From: Lobosporangium transversale
Lineage: Eukaryota > Mortierellomycota > Mortierellomycetes > Mortierellales > Mortierellaceae
Length of the DNA: 64,000 nt
Direction: 5' to 3'
Assembly: GCF_002105155.1 (NCBI RefSeq)
Contig: NW_019028992.1
Location: forward strand, 310,001 to 374,000
Below are positions 44,904-57,706 of the stretch, piece by piece. A program made the position numbers and the translations under genes. The notes under the pieces were generated by a model. That model did not search any database and was not told the origin of the DNA. It saw nothing but the letters and a program-made list of their open reading frames with translations. Positions within the stretch are counted from its first letter, which is position 1. Every line of letters starts with the position of its first letter.

Positions 44904-45658
44904 AAATTTATTTATTTATTTTCTAACAACGAAACATTTCCACTTCCACTCTACAGGCACGGCTCATGTCAAACGACACGACCATCAGCTCTCATTCACA
45001 AGTTGTATTGAACAATGCTATGAAGAAACATGGTATGTATTTAGGATGCTTTATTCTTTGAAACATCTAATGCATGTGTGCCTATCATGTACTCGATATA
45101 CTCATTTTCATTTATTTTAATTTTGATTCAGGCGTGAAACGATTGATTGTTGTGACATCTTATGGATGCCTTGGGCTCCGGAACTACTTGATCAGCACCA
45201 AGAAGTTGTTTTCTCGTATGTTCATGACTGGCATCTTGAAGGATAAGGTCCTTCAAGAGGATATTATTCAGCGCGACACCACGTTTCTCGACTGGACTAT
45301 TGTTCGTCCTATCACTCTAAAGGATGGAGAGCTCTCTGAGAGATATTGGGTCAGCTCTGATGAACTTCCTAGTACAAGCAAAGTCAAGGTCCTCACCCGG
45401 CGCGACCTTGCTCATTATCTATTATCAATCATCAATTCGCCCGGCGAGCATCATGCGATTCGTAGTATCGCTGGTAAACCCAGAAGTGAAATAGTGAAGC
45501 AGCAGAGCAATATGACAGAGAAAAAACGGGAAGTGATGTGGACGACAGAGCCAGCAAGGCAGCAACAACAGCAGCAGCAAAAGGAACAAGGAGAGTTGGA
45601 GAGGAAGCAGATCCTGCTGCAGGCACAGCAGCCACCACATATGAAAGTTGTAGCATAG
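44583..45658 (+). CDS. NAD(P)-binding NmrA/atypical SDR-like protein
   Basis: There are three exons: 44583-44849, 44957-45032 and 45132-45658. They sum to 870 nt, giving 289 aa. Near the N-terminus is SLVLGANGRTGIEIV, a GxxGxxG dinucleotide-binding loop of the NmrA/BVR-B type of atypical short-chain dehydrogenases. YRVTAFVRD follows the second strand, DAVINVIG the fourth, and KRLIVVTSYG and TIVRPITL fit later core strands. The tail is Gln-rich (EPARQQQQQQQKEQGELE) and not conserved. These proteins sense or reduce with NAD(P)H; the substrate is unknown. The start codon is one of two adjacent ATGs, and an upstream exon cannot be excluded. Intron 1 carries an A run at 44873-44900. Confidence 0.8.
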
Positions 45659-46410
45659 AACCATATCCCTCCAGCCATAGCGCACCTGTCTACAAGGCCG
45701 AATTTGACATAGTTGTCAAACAAGCTTTCCGCATATTTAAATAGCCCTCTATAAATCTAATACAGTAGACATGGGCGACACATGGTGAAAACAAGAATAG
45801 TATAAACTTTTGTTGATAGTGGCTCTATCCGTCTATGCTATGGAAATAGTAAAATGAAGTGCATAAGCTAAAGGTTGGAGGGAGTCCATGTATGCTATGA
45901 GCCAGAGTTGTGCCTTGGAGGTGTCCGATACAGACTTTACCTCAAGTGGCTGTGCCACCGCATGTCCTATCCTTTCCAAGCTTTGCTGCCTTGATCCAAC
46001 CCAAAATTTTTACTTCACCCAACAAAAAAAAAACCATCCAGACAGAAGGATGAGAAGAGTCCATCGATCCTGCAGGGGAAAGGATAGTTTGACAGTTTAC
46101 TCCTTTCGCTTGATTTTAAGTAAAAGACAAAAGAGACAATGTGGCTAACTTTTGATACACATTATATATCTATTTCTCCACATCTTTTTTGTTGTACAGA
46201 ACTAAGGACTTGTGCGGCCATGGTCACAAGAGCAAGCCTCGGCCCTGAACTCAAAGCCAATTAAATCTCACCCAGCCTCCAGGTACATGTTCAGGTACAG
46301 GCCGATCAGCCCCTCACTCACTCACTCTCACTCTCACTTCCTCATTCTCATTCTCTTTTTTACATCATCTTGCAAAAAAAAAAAAAAAAAAAAAAAGATT
46401 CATTTCAGCC
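45659..46410. other. intergenic, no gene seen
   Basis: Just before the VTT gene lies a pyrimidine-rich CTCACT repeat (46314-46350) and an A run ending 15 bp before the ATG. Confidence 0.5.
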
Positions 46411-47892
46411 ATGCACAGCTCAGCACCCACAGACACGACGCCGTTGCTCAGCAATAATACTACCAATAATGTTGACGACAAGAAAGGTGGTGTGCGACAA
46501 CGGTTGTTGAAAATGACTCCACTACAGAGCTTTATCACACTCCTCTGTTTAGCAGCGACTGTCGCCTTATGTGTTTTCTTGATGCTTAAATATACTCTCC
46601 CCAGGGACTTGCCAGAGTAAGAGCCCTGCTAACATGACTCTCATAGTAATAACAATACGCAACGTGGCATTGATCTCATCCCTTTTTATTTTTTCTCCAT
46701 GCTCGAAATAGTGATCAGCGCAAGTGGATCAAGTTCCCTCGAAATGCAGAGGATGTGCAACACTTGAGTATTGTTCTTGAAGCCTACCTTGCTCAACACT
46801 ACTATCAAGTCCTTATTTGCTTCGTCACTACCTACGTGTCGTAAGTTGGATCTTCAACCTTTTATTATTCTTGCTTACGCTGGACTACAGACGAAGATTG
46901 TATCTTAGCGCTTTTTTTATTTTATTTTGTTAGTCTGCAAGCATTTGCGGTTCCTGGAACTGTGATGTTGTCAGTACTTGGTGGTGCACTGTTCAAGTTC
47001 TGGGTTGGCCTTGCTGCAGTCTTGTTTAGCTGCGGATTCGGTGCGTTGTGCTGCTACACTATCTCTTACTATCTTGGCTATCCCATCGTGGAGAAGTATC
47101 TCCGGGCTAGGATGACAAAGCTTCAAGTCAAGGTACATGAAGGAGAAAGGGAAAGGGCTTCATAAAGTGGGAGGGGAAAGAAGAGGCTAGCGTACCATGA
47201 TCACGTCGCAACACTCCCCATCCTCCAACGCTTTATTGCAAAGATCAATGCAATGATACTAACAAAAAAACCCCCTCGGACTTTTTTTTTTTTTTTTTTT
47301 TTTTTTTCAATGCATTCTAGATTGATGCCAAAAGAGATCAACTCTTCTTTTACTTTGCTTTCCTGCGTGTTACGCCGTTCATCCCCAGTAAGCATCCAAA
47401 GATTGGCTATGTTATGCATATACATGTTCATCTATTGAGGATTAAACAAACAGGAAGACTGAACTGCGATTTTTATTTTTCGTATATAAAAAAAAAAAAA
47501 AGACTGGTTTATGAATGTTGCTTCATGCCACTTGGGAATCCCTGTACTCGTCTTCTTTTTCGGAACCCTCGGTAAGTTCCCACGGAATTGATTGTTCACC
47601 CCTTGACCTTTGCTTCTACTTCTATCTACTCATTAAAAAAAATATATTTATACCTTCGTATCCAGTTGGTGTTCTGCCCAACTCTCTAGTGACAGTACAG
47701 GCTGGAGCGACATTGGCAGCATTGGCTTCTCCCGATGACTTTACGCTGTTCACGCCTCAAAACATCATTATGACTGTCGTTATCTGCATCTGCTTACTCT
47801 TGCCGATTATCCTGCATCGCCATGCTGATGATCCTTTGGCAACCCCGAAAGCTGACTCTGAAGAACAGGAGGATCCCCTTGCCAGAGTTTAA
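46411..47892 (+). CDS. TMEM41/VTT-domain membrane protein
   Basis: There are six exons: 46411-46616, 46712-46840, 46934-47132, 47321-47387, 47503-47571 and 47666-47892. They sum to 897 nt, giving 298 aa. The N-terminus is cytosolic (MHSSAPTDTTPLLSNN) and followed by a membrane helix (FITLLCLAATVALCVFLML). The VTT (formerly SNARE-associated Golgi) domain is recognised by VPGTVMLSVLGGALF, RVTPFIPNWFMNVAS and GVLPNSLVTVQAGATL. The last helix is MTVVICICLLLPIILH. TMEM41B and VMP1 relatives are ER lipid scramblases involved in autophagosome and lipid-droplet formation; this is family knowledge. The donor/acceptor set includes an A-rich acceptor AAAAAG at 47502. Confidence 0.88.
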
Positions 47893-48997
47893 AATACACT
47901 GTTTATTTATATATATACCATGTGTTCAAATTATTTATTGTTGTTGTTAGTTAAGTGAGGAAATATATAATATGGCTTCATTATAGAAATACAGTACTTT
48001 TACCTCTCTTTTTTGTTTATTCATTCAGAACAAGACTTGGGGGACACGTTATGCTGGTGCGACTGTCTGACCAGACGTTCCTATCGAGGATGATCTCAAT
48101 ATAATCGGCACTACTATAAAAAACATGAATTCAGTACTTGTGGCCTGAAAAATTTAAAGGCCATGATTCTTTTCAGTTATGGTATATCTATACTTCAGCA
48201 ATATGCATCATGAGAGCTATGCCTGAAAAGAGAGACTATAGAAGTACAGAGGATGGTTTGACAGCGCCAAGTGTGTTTTACGAACAGACTAGTTGATATG
48301 ATTTGAAAAATAAAGCGCCTGGGGTGATATCGAATATTTTTTTAGTTGTAAAACGCGTGATCATTTTCTTCATAGAGATTTTGTGGCTGAAGGCTCCAAA
48401 ATGCCTTGGGTGTCTCTGCACTGCTTTACTTCTTGATGTTCCGCAAAAGTTTAGCATGTTGGTTGCCTCGACCAGCTAGCACTGATTCGATGTGTTCAGA
48501 AGATTGACAAACTTCTCCTTGTAGAACGCTTGGATACGGGCTTTTGTTGATCTGTTCGTACAGGATACGAAGGACATATTGTACTCGTAGGTCGTGCATG
48601 CGCGTCAAATGGCTCTGTGATGTGTGCAATCCTGGTTGCAAGTATGTGACCTCACTCTGCATTCATGAGAAGGTTCATCAGTCTCTGGGTATTATTGGCC
48701 ATAAAACATTTAACAGATATATGTATCTTTTCATTAAAGATTATGGCTAGGGCTTCAGAGTTTATATACATCTACAAAGGATCGCTGATATAATGCACTA
48801 GACATTTTTGAGGAAAGACAGTTGACAGCACTATTGAGCAATTGCTTAAACACTTTGGTGTCATTGTTTATTGGGGATATACAAGGGGATGGCGAAACAC
48901 ACCGGCAACTCAACAAATAGAAACGTAACCCTCTTCCCTTTTTCTATTTGCGACGTTACTTTAACTATGGAGGGAGGGAGGAAGGTGAGGAAAGACT
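47893..48997. other. convergent intergenic region
   Basis: This region lies between the 3' ends of the VTT gene and M28 aminopeptidase 1. Overlapping frames of 68-78 codons at 48426-48750 on both strands lack recognisable features. Confidence 0.5.
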
Positions 48998-50691
48998 TTA
49001 TCCGCTAAAGCTACTCAACTCGATAACGAAAGCAAGAGACAGCTTAGCGAATTGCATCATATGGTTGTAATCAATCAATGGAAGGTCATCCTCGGCAGTA
49101 TGGAATAAAGGGTTATCATCGATAGCTTCGATCGCAAATGAGGCACGATAGCCATATTTGGTCCAAGAAGCATGGTCAGAGCCTAGTTAGGTGTATTGGT
49201 TGTCGCGAAAAGATGAGGAAGGAGAAAGCGTTATGCCAATAATAATGTTATCTTTGTCTTTAACAAGTACCCATCATTGTGCCTATGAATTTTATCCATA
49301 CTGAAACTTACATCCATAGCCGCACTCATTCTCGCGGACATCGATGTCAGCATAAGTTTCGGCATATAACTAAGAGGGAGACATAAGGATGGAAGGAGAA
49401 ATTCAATCATCTACCCAACAATGAGGTTATTGTAACAAGCAAACAGAGAGCGAAATATGAAACATACCTTGATAAGAGCGGTCAACTCGGGATCAACGAA
49501 ATCGGTAACAAGAGCAAAGTGTGGAGGGTATTTTTTACCAGTGTATGCGGTCATATCGTTCTGTTATAATTGAAAGGGAAATTATGCATCGCAAAAAAGG
49601 GATATTACGAAAATGTCTACAGAAGATCTCATTGATCTGGCATATACTTCATTAGCTTTGGACCTTTTTTTTCCTCCTTACCTGGAGCATGGCATATGCC
49701 TCAATGCCATTTCTGTTGTAGCGCTCAGCAATATCCTGAGAGCCTAACAGACCACCTTCTTCGCCCGCATACCAGTGGAACTCGATGGGACGAACCGGTT
49801 TGAAACCGCCATTGAGGAGAGCGCGGAAGACCTCAAGGATAACAACAGTACCAGAGCCATCATCATCTGCTCCAGGAGCACGTCCATGAATAGGGTTGTT
49901 CGAATTGATAGAATCTAGGTGAGCACCAAGGATAATGGGAGCATCCTTCAAATGAGGATCTGTACCCTCGATTCGAGCTATCGCAGTAATATTCAGGAAA
50001 AAAGAGAAAAAAGGGTAAATATTAGTATACACAATTTATATTATAACCTTACAGTTGAAGGGATACTTTTTTTTTATCTCCTTACCAATTATGGAAAACT
50101 GGATGAAGCTATGCTTGAATCGACGGACACTGGCTTTAGATTTTTTGCTGGTCTTGGAAATAATGTTACTGATTCGTCTTTGGAGCCACTTGGCGGAAGC
50201 AAGGCCAGTCTGCACCTCGTAATAGCGGTTGTGGAACTTAGTAAATGGGACCAGGACAGACTCCATGTTCTCAATCTTCAACTTGCCCACATATCGAGCG
50301 AACGTGGACTGCTGAGAGACAGTTGTTGGAAGAGCTATCGCAACGAAGAAATAAAAAAAAAAGAACAAGTCTGAATGAACGGTCGTTATAATAATCATTG
50401 TCATTGTTATTACTTTTTTCAGAATATTTGTACTCATCGACACAACGTACGCTTCTTTTGTAGCACGGCAAGAGCATTAACATTCTCAGCTTGCTGATGA
50501 TCAGTAATATCCATAAAGCCAACATTCTTCTGGATGAGGTCCAATCTTTCCTTTTCAGTGGTCCAGAAGGGGTCTTTGTCAACGCTAGTGCGGATGAGAC
50601 GCAGAGATTCCGAGTTTTCGGCTGGGACTGTAGGAACTGCAAAGGCAACAGCAACCAGTGAAAGTATGACCAGAGAATATAGCCTGACCAT
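48998..50691 (-). CDS. secreted M28 zinc aminopeptidase (LAP type), copy 1
   Basis: There are six exons: 50691-50451, 50334-50086, 49977-49682, 49560-49468, 49369-49312 and 49182-48998. Their lengths are 241, 249, 296, 93, 58 and 185, total 1122 nt (373 aa). A signal peptide (SLVILSLVAVAFAVPTVPA) and a propeptide-like region precede the M28 domain. Metal ligands and catalytic residues are visible in GAHLDSIN, GADDDGSGT, WYAGEEGGLLGS, TDFVDPEL and SDHASW. A Cys pair (ECGYGCSD) fits the disulphide of leucine aminopeptidase relatives. It removes N-terminal residues from peptides outside the cell. A paralogue lies head-to-head 4 kb away with an identical exon pattern. Confidence 0.93.
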
Positions 50692-50764
50692 TATAGATCT
50701 AGAAGAGAAGTCAATATATGAGAGAACGAGCGAAAGATGAAGATGGAGCAAAAAGGGAAGATGG

Positions 50765-50777
50765 GCTCTTATTTATA
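50765..50777 (-). promoter_or_regulatory. TATA box of M28 copy 1
   Basis: TATAAATAAGAGC on the minus strand starts 86 bp upstream of the ATG. The same 13-mer occurs upstream of M28 copy 2. Confidence 0.65.
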
Positions 50778-51674
50778 CGATATGACCCAACTCATTTGAA
50801 TCTCTATGCATTCGTATCTATACTACCTCTTCAGGTACAGGAGACATATTTGATCTTTACTTTGAATCGCTTAAGGTGGACCCTCAACCATGTGCATTGC
50901 ACTATGCATTTGTGCAACTCCAAGAACAAAAAAAAAAATTTAATGTCGCATTTCCAACCAAGAAAGGGCCGTTTTTTGTTGCTTGGATGCTATTGTTAAC
51001 CATCTGTACGTTGGTGTCCGGGTGCGGAGTACGTCGTTAGTCGTTGAAGTAAGGAACAAAGAAAAAACAATTTTCAATTCCTACCTGTAGTGTATGTGTA
51101 TTGTACGCGAAGCGAACGGCACAATGGCGCTATTCACTCTATACGCGCATTTCAAATACAATGTGCTCATGGCGCCGTGTCTGCATGGGCCAGCACACTG
51201 GGTGAACTTAAAATACCAGCCAATAATCGTCCATGGAGTAGCAAGTCTACATTCCAGGAGTTAATTTACTTTCTTAAAATTTCTTCCCGTACCAACAATT
51301 AGAACACTCTATTACCGTGCTCTTTTAATGACAATATCAATAACGATAACAACAGTAACAGCAAAAACGGCAATAGTAAAACCGCGAAACAAAAAGCGCG
51401 TACAAACGTGAAAGGATAAAGATAAAGGCGTTTATAAATGGCAACCAGGTAACAGTAGCACCAACAAAAACTTCTCAGTGAGCAAAATAATAAAAAAAAG
51501 CGAGGCCTGAACCATCAATGCGAAATAAAAAGATATGTCTTTTTGTACGCGTGTGAGGCTGTATGAATAGACTAGAGCCAAGTGCCGCTATCTAGCTCTT
51601 TTTTTAAGTAAAAAAAAAAAAAAAGAGTAAAACCGATATTATATTGTCATGAATATGCCTCTCTATTCGTCTCT

Positions 51675-51710
<36 letters not shown>

Positions 51711-54540
51711 CTAGTAGATTGGATTTAAAAAGAGAGAACTCCGTTGTCTTCTGCATACACTTTCGCAGTGAATGGCGAAAATGGGCCGTAGTTTCAGTTT
51801 TTCACTAAAATCACAAACGATTGTCTAAAACATGGGGGGAAAGCTGCGACAAGCGTGGCCGGATTTTAAATCGATTCAAACAAGATAAGATTCTTTCCTG
51901 TCACCCACTTTCATCATTGTTGTTGAATTATTGGGAAGGTGAGAACTGATGAGTGCGATGTACATATTCTTATATAGGCTTGAATACGCCTTGGTGACCA
52001 TCCGACTAGTGCTAGTTTTAACGACAAACAAGTGCAATTGTATGGCTAGAGGATTGAAGTCATTTAAACTTCCAAATCAACACTAGAGAGCTGCAACCAC
52101 AACAGGTCCAGGGAGATTAATCTGACAACAATGCCTCCTTGAATTAGCTCGCTTGAACGAGCTCTCTTTGATAGCCCAAGCAGCCACACATGGACAATCA
52201 TGAGTCTCATGAGTCGAAGAGCATGCGTTCGCTCCGATGCCTGTAGCCCCAATAGACAGGCAGGAACTTTGTCCCGGCTATATGGCAAAATTGGTCTCTT
52301 ATCTATAGCAAAGTCTTCCACACTTCTCTTCTTCGCTTTTAGGAGAGATACTGACTAATTATTAATATATATTTTGGACGTCATATATTAATTTATACGA
52401 CTCTACGAAAATGTACCGAGTTCTTTCGCTGCAGGATTGAAATCAAATCCACTCAAGCAGCCTGGCTTAAACCATCATGCATGATAAGGCTTCGCCATCA
52501 ACTGGACATGTTTGCTCATAGTACCTCCCCTTCATTATTACCACCGCCACCATTCTTGTCTGGATTGTTGGTTGACTCAAGCGAACTAATCCATTGCTGT
52601 CAGGTTAGCCTCTCTACTATACGAGGACCTGTCGTGTTGCAGTTCTAGGAAAAAAGCTAGGCTAAATTGACCAGTATTCTCTAGCTACGGAACTGCGCTG
52701 GCTTGTTGTTGAAATAAACTAGAAAGGTCACCAAAGAGTATATACCCCCTTCTTTTCCCAAATAACAAATAGACAGCTCCATGGATGGCTAAAATAAATA
52801 TACTATATAATACATGTCATTAAAATATATACAATAAGGAACAAATATACGCATAACGTTTAAACTCTTATCATAGTTTTTTTTTGGTCTAGTCGAGTTG
52901 GCGATCACTTGTTCTAATGGTGAAAACTATGGTATGCAACTTTTCCGTCATTTATTGTCTTTATTTGCAAAAGTTGGCAGGAGACAACAGGGCTCTTTTT
53001 TTTTTTCTTGTAGAATCCTATCTTAACAATGGTTTTACACACAGCAATTGCTAAACTAAACTCACTCATAAGGGCAAAAAATGGAAAGAAACGCACTAAT
53101 GCATACTTTTTGATGATAATAATGTAGGTCTTTCTGCCTTTCCGTCTTTATTTTCTTTTATGATAAAAAAATACAGTAACATTTGGTTCCAGTCTATTCA
53201 TATAGGTATCTTACCCAAAAAAGAAAAAAAAATCTGATATACTTTTGGGGGGGTTTTTTTTTAAAAAAAAAAAAATGACGGATCGGGTCATCGGCGCCGA
53301 CTTTTTTTATCTTATTTCTTGGGAAAACTTTGTTGATATTGTTATTTGATTGCCACTTATGGGCGCCTTTCTCTTTTTTCTTTTTTATTCATATTGTTGT
53401 TTGTTATGCGACGTTATTGTTGCTGTTATTGACATCGATGGGGAAGAGGATCCAGCCTATGGCTCACATGTTAAGAAAGTAAAATGACCCCTGGAATGTA
53501 TGTACATGTACAGACTAGTGAGTCTTCCTGGGCCACTTTGTGCATGATTATTGGCTGACATTTAAAGTTCACTCGCGCGTGATCATGAATGGTCCATGCA
53601 GGCACAATGGGTACAAATGACAACACTAAATAAATCAACAAATCGGCACAAATAAATTTTGAAGAACAGCATTTGACATGAGTGTATGCAGGGCTTAGTG
53701 CTGTCCACTTTGTGTACAATATGCAAAAGCCAGCATTCACTGGGGGCGAGCATTCAAAAAAAAAAAAAAAAAAAAAAAAAAAAACAGTAATAATAAAAAA
53801 ATAAAATAAACTTCTCCTTTAGTGTCTCTTTCTTTAATGACTAACAGAATATACTCCATACCAGGTAACATATGTATTTGCTCCGAGCAATATAAAAACA
53901 ACATAGCATGATTATGATCCAAATCACCTTAATAAGAGAGAAAGAAAGAAAAAAAGAAAGAGAAACAAGGATGCTTGGATACCCTGTGTGGGTTGGAATG
54001 AGTCCTGCTTCAGTGACCAATAGATTAAGCTGCTTCCCCTAAAGTTACTGTCCGTTCCCACGTTGCCCTACAGTCTGCTAGATTTTTTGCGCGACCAGAA
54101 AAACGGCATTTTCATTTTCACTTTTATCTTTATTATGTCAATTGCATCAACGTTCAGATGTTTTGCAACAACACTCAGGCGATTTTTTATTGGCTAAGAC
54201 ACATCAATTGCTCACACGCGCTACGGAAACACGATATTGAAAGAAAGTTTACTCTGAATAGTGCAATTTGCATAGACTCCAGTCTAATTCCCAAGGCGCA
54301 CCTTGGGTAATCCAACAAATAGAGACCAAAGATACCTCGTAAATAAACAAAAAAAAAAAAAAAAAAAAAAAAACGTCTTCCGTGCCTGAATGGGAGCAAT
54401 ATGTGCAAATCTATATATACTGGATATCCATTTTCCTTACCCACGCCATGATAAACCAGCCAGGCACCACATATTTTAAAATTAAATTAAAATTGAATTG
54501 TTTGATGGCTATTTGCCATATTGTCATTTAGACGACATCA

Positions 54541-54553
54541 TATAAATAAGAGC
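54541..54553 (+). promoter_or_regulatory. TATA box of M28 copy 2
   Basis: TATAAATAAGAGC starts 112 bp upstream of the ATG and is identical to the element in copy 1. Confidence 0.65.
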
Positions 54554-54652
54554 TTGTTTTCCTTATACTTTTTTTTTTTTTTTTTTTTTTGCCTCATCCT
54601 CATCTCCTCTCCATTCGCCCTATCACCTACAGGTTCCTCTTTAAGATCTAAA

Positions 54653-56352
54653 ATGGTCAAGTTTTATTCCCTTGTGGCACTTTCGCTGGTTGCTGTTGCC
54701 TTCGCAGCCCCTGCAGTTCCAATCGAAAGCTCGGAACCTCTGCGTCTCATCCGCACTAGCGACGACAAAGACCCCATCTGGACTACTGAGAAGGAAAGAT
54801 TCGATCTTATCCAGAAGGATATTGGCTTCATCGACATTACTGACCACCAGCAAGTCGAAAATGTTAGAGCCTTCGCTGCTCCACCCAAGAAGCGTACGTT
54901 ACATCATTGAATGCAAGCATTATGACAAGAATATTAATGATGATGATGATGATGATGATGATAATAACAACTACTCTGACTTTTTTTTCTGCTGTTATAG
55001 CTCTTCCAACGACTGTCTCCCAGCAATCAAAGTTCACTCAATATGTAGGCCAAATCTCCACTAGCAACATGCAAACTGCTTTGACCGCATTTACCAAGTT
55101 CAACAACCGCTACTACAAAGCGCAGAGCGGCCTTGACTCCGCCAGATGGCTCCATAAGCAGGTCAGTGATATCATTGCCACTGCTGGTGGAAGATCCAAC
55201 GTCAGCGTCCGTCAGGTCTCGCATAGCTTCATCCAGTTCTCTATCGTTGGTAAGGATATTGAAAAGGAACTATTTCTCTTTGTATAAGGATCTTTGTAGG
55301 GTCGTGTATATCAACACTTTTTTTTTCTATTTCTTAAATGCTATTACAATAGCCCGATTTGAGGGTACAAATACTGCTTTGAAGAACGCCCCCATTGTTG
55401 TTGGTGCTCATCAAGATTCAATCAATTCTCGCAACCCTACTACTGGCCGCGCCCCCGGTGCTGATGACGATGGTTCCGGCAGCATTGGTATCCTTGAGGT
55501 CTTCCGTGCTCTTGTCAGCGTAGGTTTCCAGCCTGCCCGCCCCGTCGAGTTCCACTGGTATGCAGGTGAGGAGGCTGGTCTATTGGGCTCCCAGGACATT
55601 GCTAAGGATTATAGCAACAGAGCCGTCGAGATGCTTGCCATGTTCCAGGTAAGAAAAAAAATAAAATCAATATCTAATGAAATATATGACGGATCAATGA
55701 GACGTCCTGAAGGCATTTTCGTAATAATAACACCCCTTTTTCTTTGTCTTTCCATCATAATAGAATGATATGACCGCATATGTTGGTACCAAATACCCTG
55801 AGCACTTTGCTATTATTACCGATTACGTTGATCCTGAATTGACTGCTCTTATCAGAGTATGTTTTGTTTTTTTATCTGCTTCGCCTGTTTCCTGTGCATC
55901 AGCCATATTTTTGTCCTACCACAGTAGCCCCATTGCGGAGCAAATGACTGACCTTCTCTTTCAACTCCATGCTCGTCCGTTAGCTGTATGCCAAGACTTA
56001 TACCAACATCGGTGTCCGTGACTCCAGTTGCGGTTATGGATGTAGGTTTCAATATGAGCAAAAAGCATTAGCACAACCTTGCTAATAACAAAAGATAATG
56101 CTGTCATTTTCATAACACTTTATTTTTCTTCCTTTCATCTTTCCGTAACGATAAAAACCTCTATTAGGCTCTGACCATGCCTCTTGGTACAGATATGGCT
56201 ACCGCTCCTCGTTTGCGATCGAGGCTGTCGATACTAACCCTTACATCCACACTGCCAATGACGATCTTTCATTGGTTAATTACGAGCACATGAAGCAATT
56301 CGCCAAGCTGGCTCTTGGTTTCGTTATCGAGTTGGGTAACTTTAGCGGATAA
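54653..56352 (+). CDS. secreted M28 zinc aminopeptidase (LAP type), copy 2
   Basis: There are six exons: 54653-54893, 55001-55249, 55353-55648, 55764-55856, 55984-56041 and 56168-56352. They have the same lengths as in copy 1 (241, 249, 296, 93, 58, 185), giving 373 aa. The signal peptide region is SLVALSLVAVAFAAPAVP. Active-site blocks are GAHQDSIN, GADDDGSGS, WYAGEEAGLLGS, TDYVDPEL and SDHASW, all key residues present. It differs from copy 1 mainly by conservative changes, and by Gln for Leu after the first metal-ligand His. Intron 1 contains a GAT microsatellite (54938-54964) absent from copy 1. Poly(A) signal at 56487. Both copies look functional. Confidence 0.93.
54938..54964 (+). repeat. 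(GAT)n microsatellite in M28 copy 2 intron 1
   Basis: There are about nine GAT copies between the first donor and the T-rich acceptor tract. Confidence 0.85.
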
Positions 56353-57594
56353 AGCCTCTCAATCTCCTTCCTCTTGTCATGGCTTTAGGGTAGCGGCATA
56401 AACAGGAAAGGAAAAGAAAAGAAAAAAGATCCTTCTATTTATTGCGCTGGACGCTTGTTTTACCCATTCCCTTGTATATCCTCTTTAATAAAGAACCTTA
56501 TCAAAGCGTTTGAACAACACCTCAGCCCTACTGTCAGCTACCTTTCCTCAAAGATGTTGGATATCTCACGTACCTTTGTAGATGTGTATAATATTTGAAG
56601 GCTTGATCATATTTCTACGGGCTTCATGTTAAAATAAGAGACATTCCCAGCCCTGGGACGACAGCCACACCCTATGATGTGTTTAACTGTTATAATATAT
56701 TTAAGGATCCAAGCTTTTTTTTTTTTTTTTCTTTTATTAAACATGACGCTCGGAAAGTCATCTTTACGGATAGGGCCCTTGAAAGCTTTGCATGAAAACT
56801 GGTATCATTTTAAGAGCTAGACGCCACAACAGCCCAAAGATAGAGTAAAAGAGATGATCCGCGTCATATTTCATCATGCAGCTCAATAAGCAATGAGGAT
56901 TACTGGGTCTCTACATATATATATATTTTTGACAACTATCGATGAATAAACATCCCGACTAATCCCTATTGAGAAGTACGTAGCTTTATTCATTCTATAT
57001 CGCTTCGCTTTTATGCAAGGAACAAAAAAAAAAAGGTGTCAAAACGTGGCTGATGCGCCCAAAGAAAGTAAAGGAACAAAAGCCCAACAGTTGGATCTTC
57101 CATCTTCCCCCCTTTCTCCAATCGAATGCCAAGCAAATGAGGAGAAACATTAGCAGTAAAAAGTAAGTGTATTTTTATAGTCTAAAATTTAGTGATGGAA
57201 AAAGACGCGTTATTAATACCATTACCTGTGCATCACAAAATAATGCGCGAGCTTAGTTTATTTGCATATGCTTATAAATATCCTGCTTTGCATACATGTT
57301 ATATTTTTACAACATGTCCGTGACCAAATGACGACTACACAATAATCTACAAAAACGTTTAATGATGCAAACAATGGTGCAGTAGCACAGACCATTAACA
57401 TCATATCACGCCAACACTATAGCCACAATAGCGCCAACAAAATGTCTTTGTTTCTTTTTCTACTGTACCATTGGCCATGAAATGAAAGCACTGCCTCTTC
57501 CTTCATTCATAGGTAATCCTAGTCCTTTTGAACAAACAGTTAGAGAGTAGGGACCATAATATGGAAAAATGAAAAACAAGGCAAGAATAAAAGA
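56353..57594. other. intergenic
   Basis: It includes the M28 copy 2 poly(A) signal and a T run at 56717-56730. No gene was seen. Confidence 0.5.
56487..56492 (+). terminator. poly(A) signal of M28 copy 2
   Basis: AATAAA lies 135 bp after the stop. Confidence 0.5.
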
Positions 57595-57601
57595 TATAAA
57601 T
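57595..57601 (+). promoter_or_regulatory. TATA box of ML-domain gene 1
   Basis: TATAAAT lies 112 bp upstream of the ATG. Confidence 0.6.
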
Positions 57602-57706
57602 ACGAGAGATTTCATCCTTCATTTTTTTCTTCATCCTCTCCATTCAATCTTGTCTTTTTTATTCTGCTCCATCTTCTACGCTACTCAACGGATTATATTC
57701 ACAGCC

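Larger units (their letters stand above)
50692..54652. other. 4-kb region between head-to-head M28 paralogues
   Basis: This region carries both promoters. The middle is AT-rich with homopolymers (51679-51707, 53756-53784, 54350-54373, 54568-54591), and no gene is supported. Frames at 52064-52321 and 53471-53740 (minus) have no recognisable features. Confidence 0.5.

Noticed and set aside
48426-48750. Overlapping sense and antisense frames of 68-78 codons
   Set aside because: No start context, family or splice evidence; probably chance.
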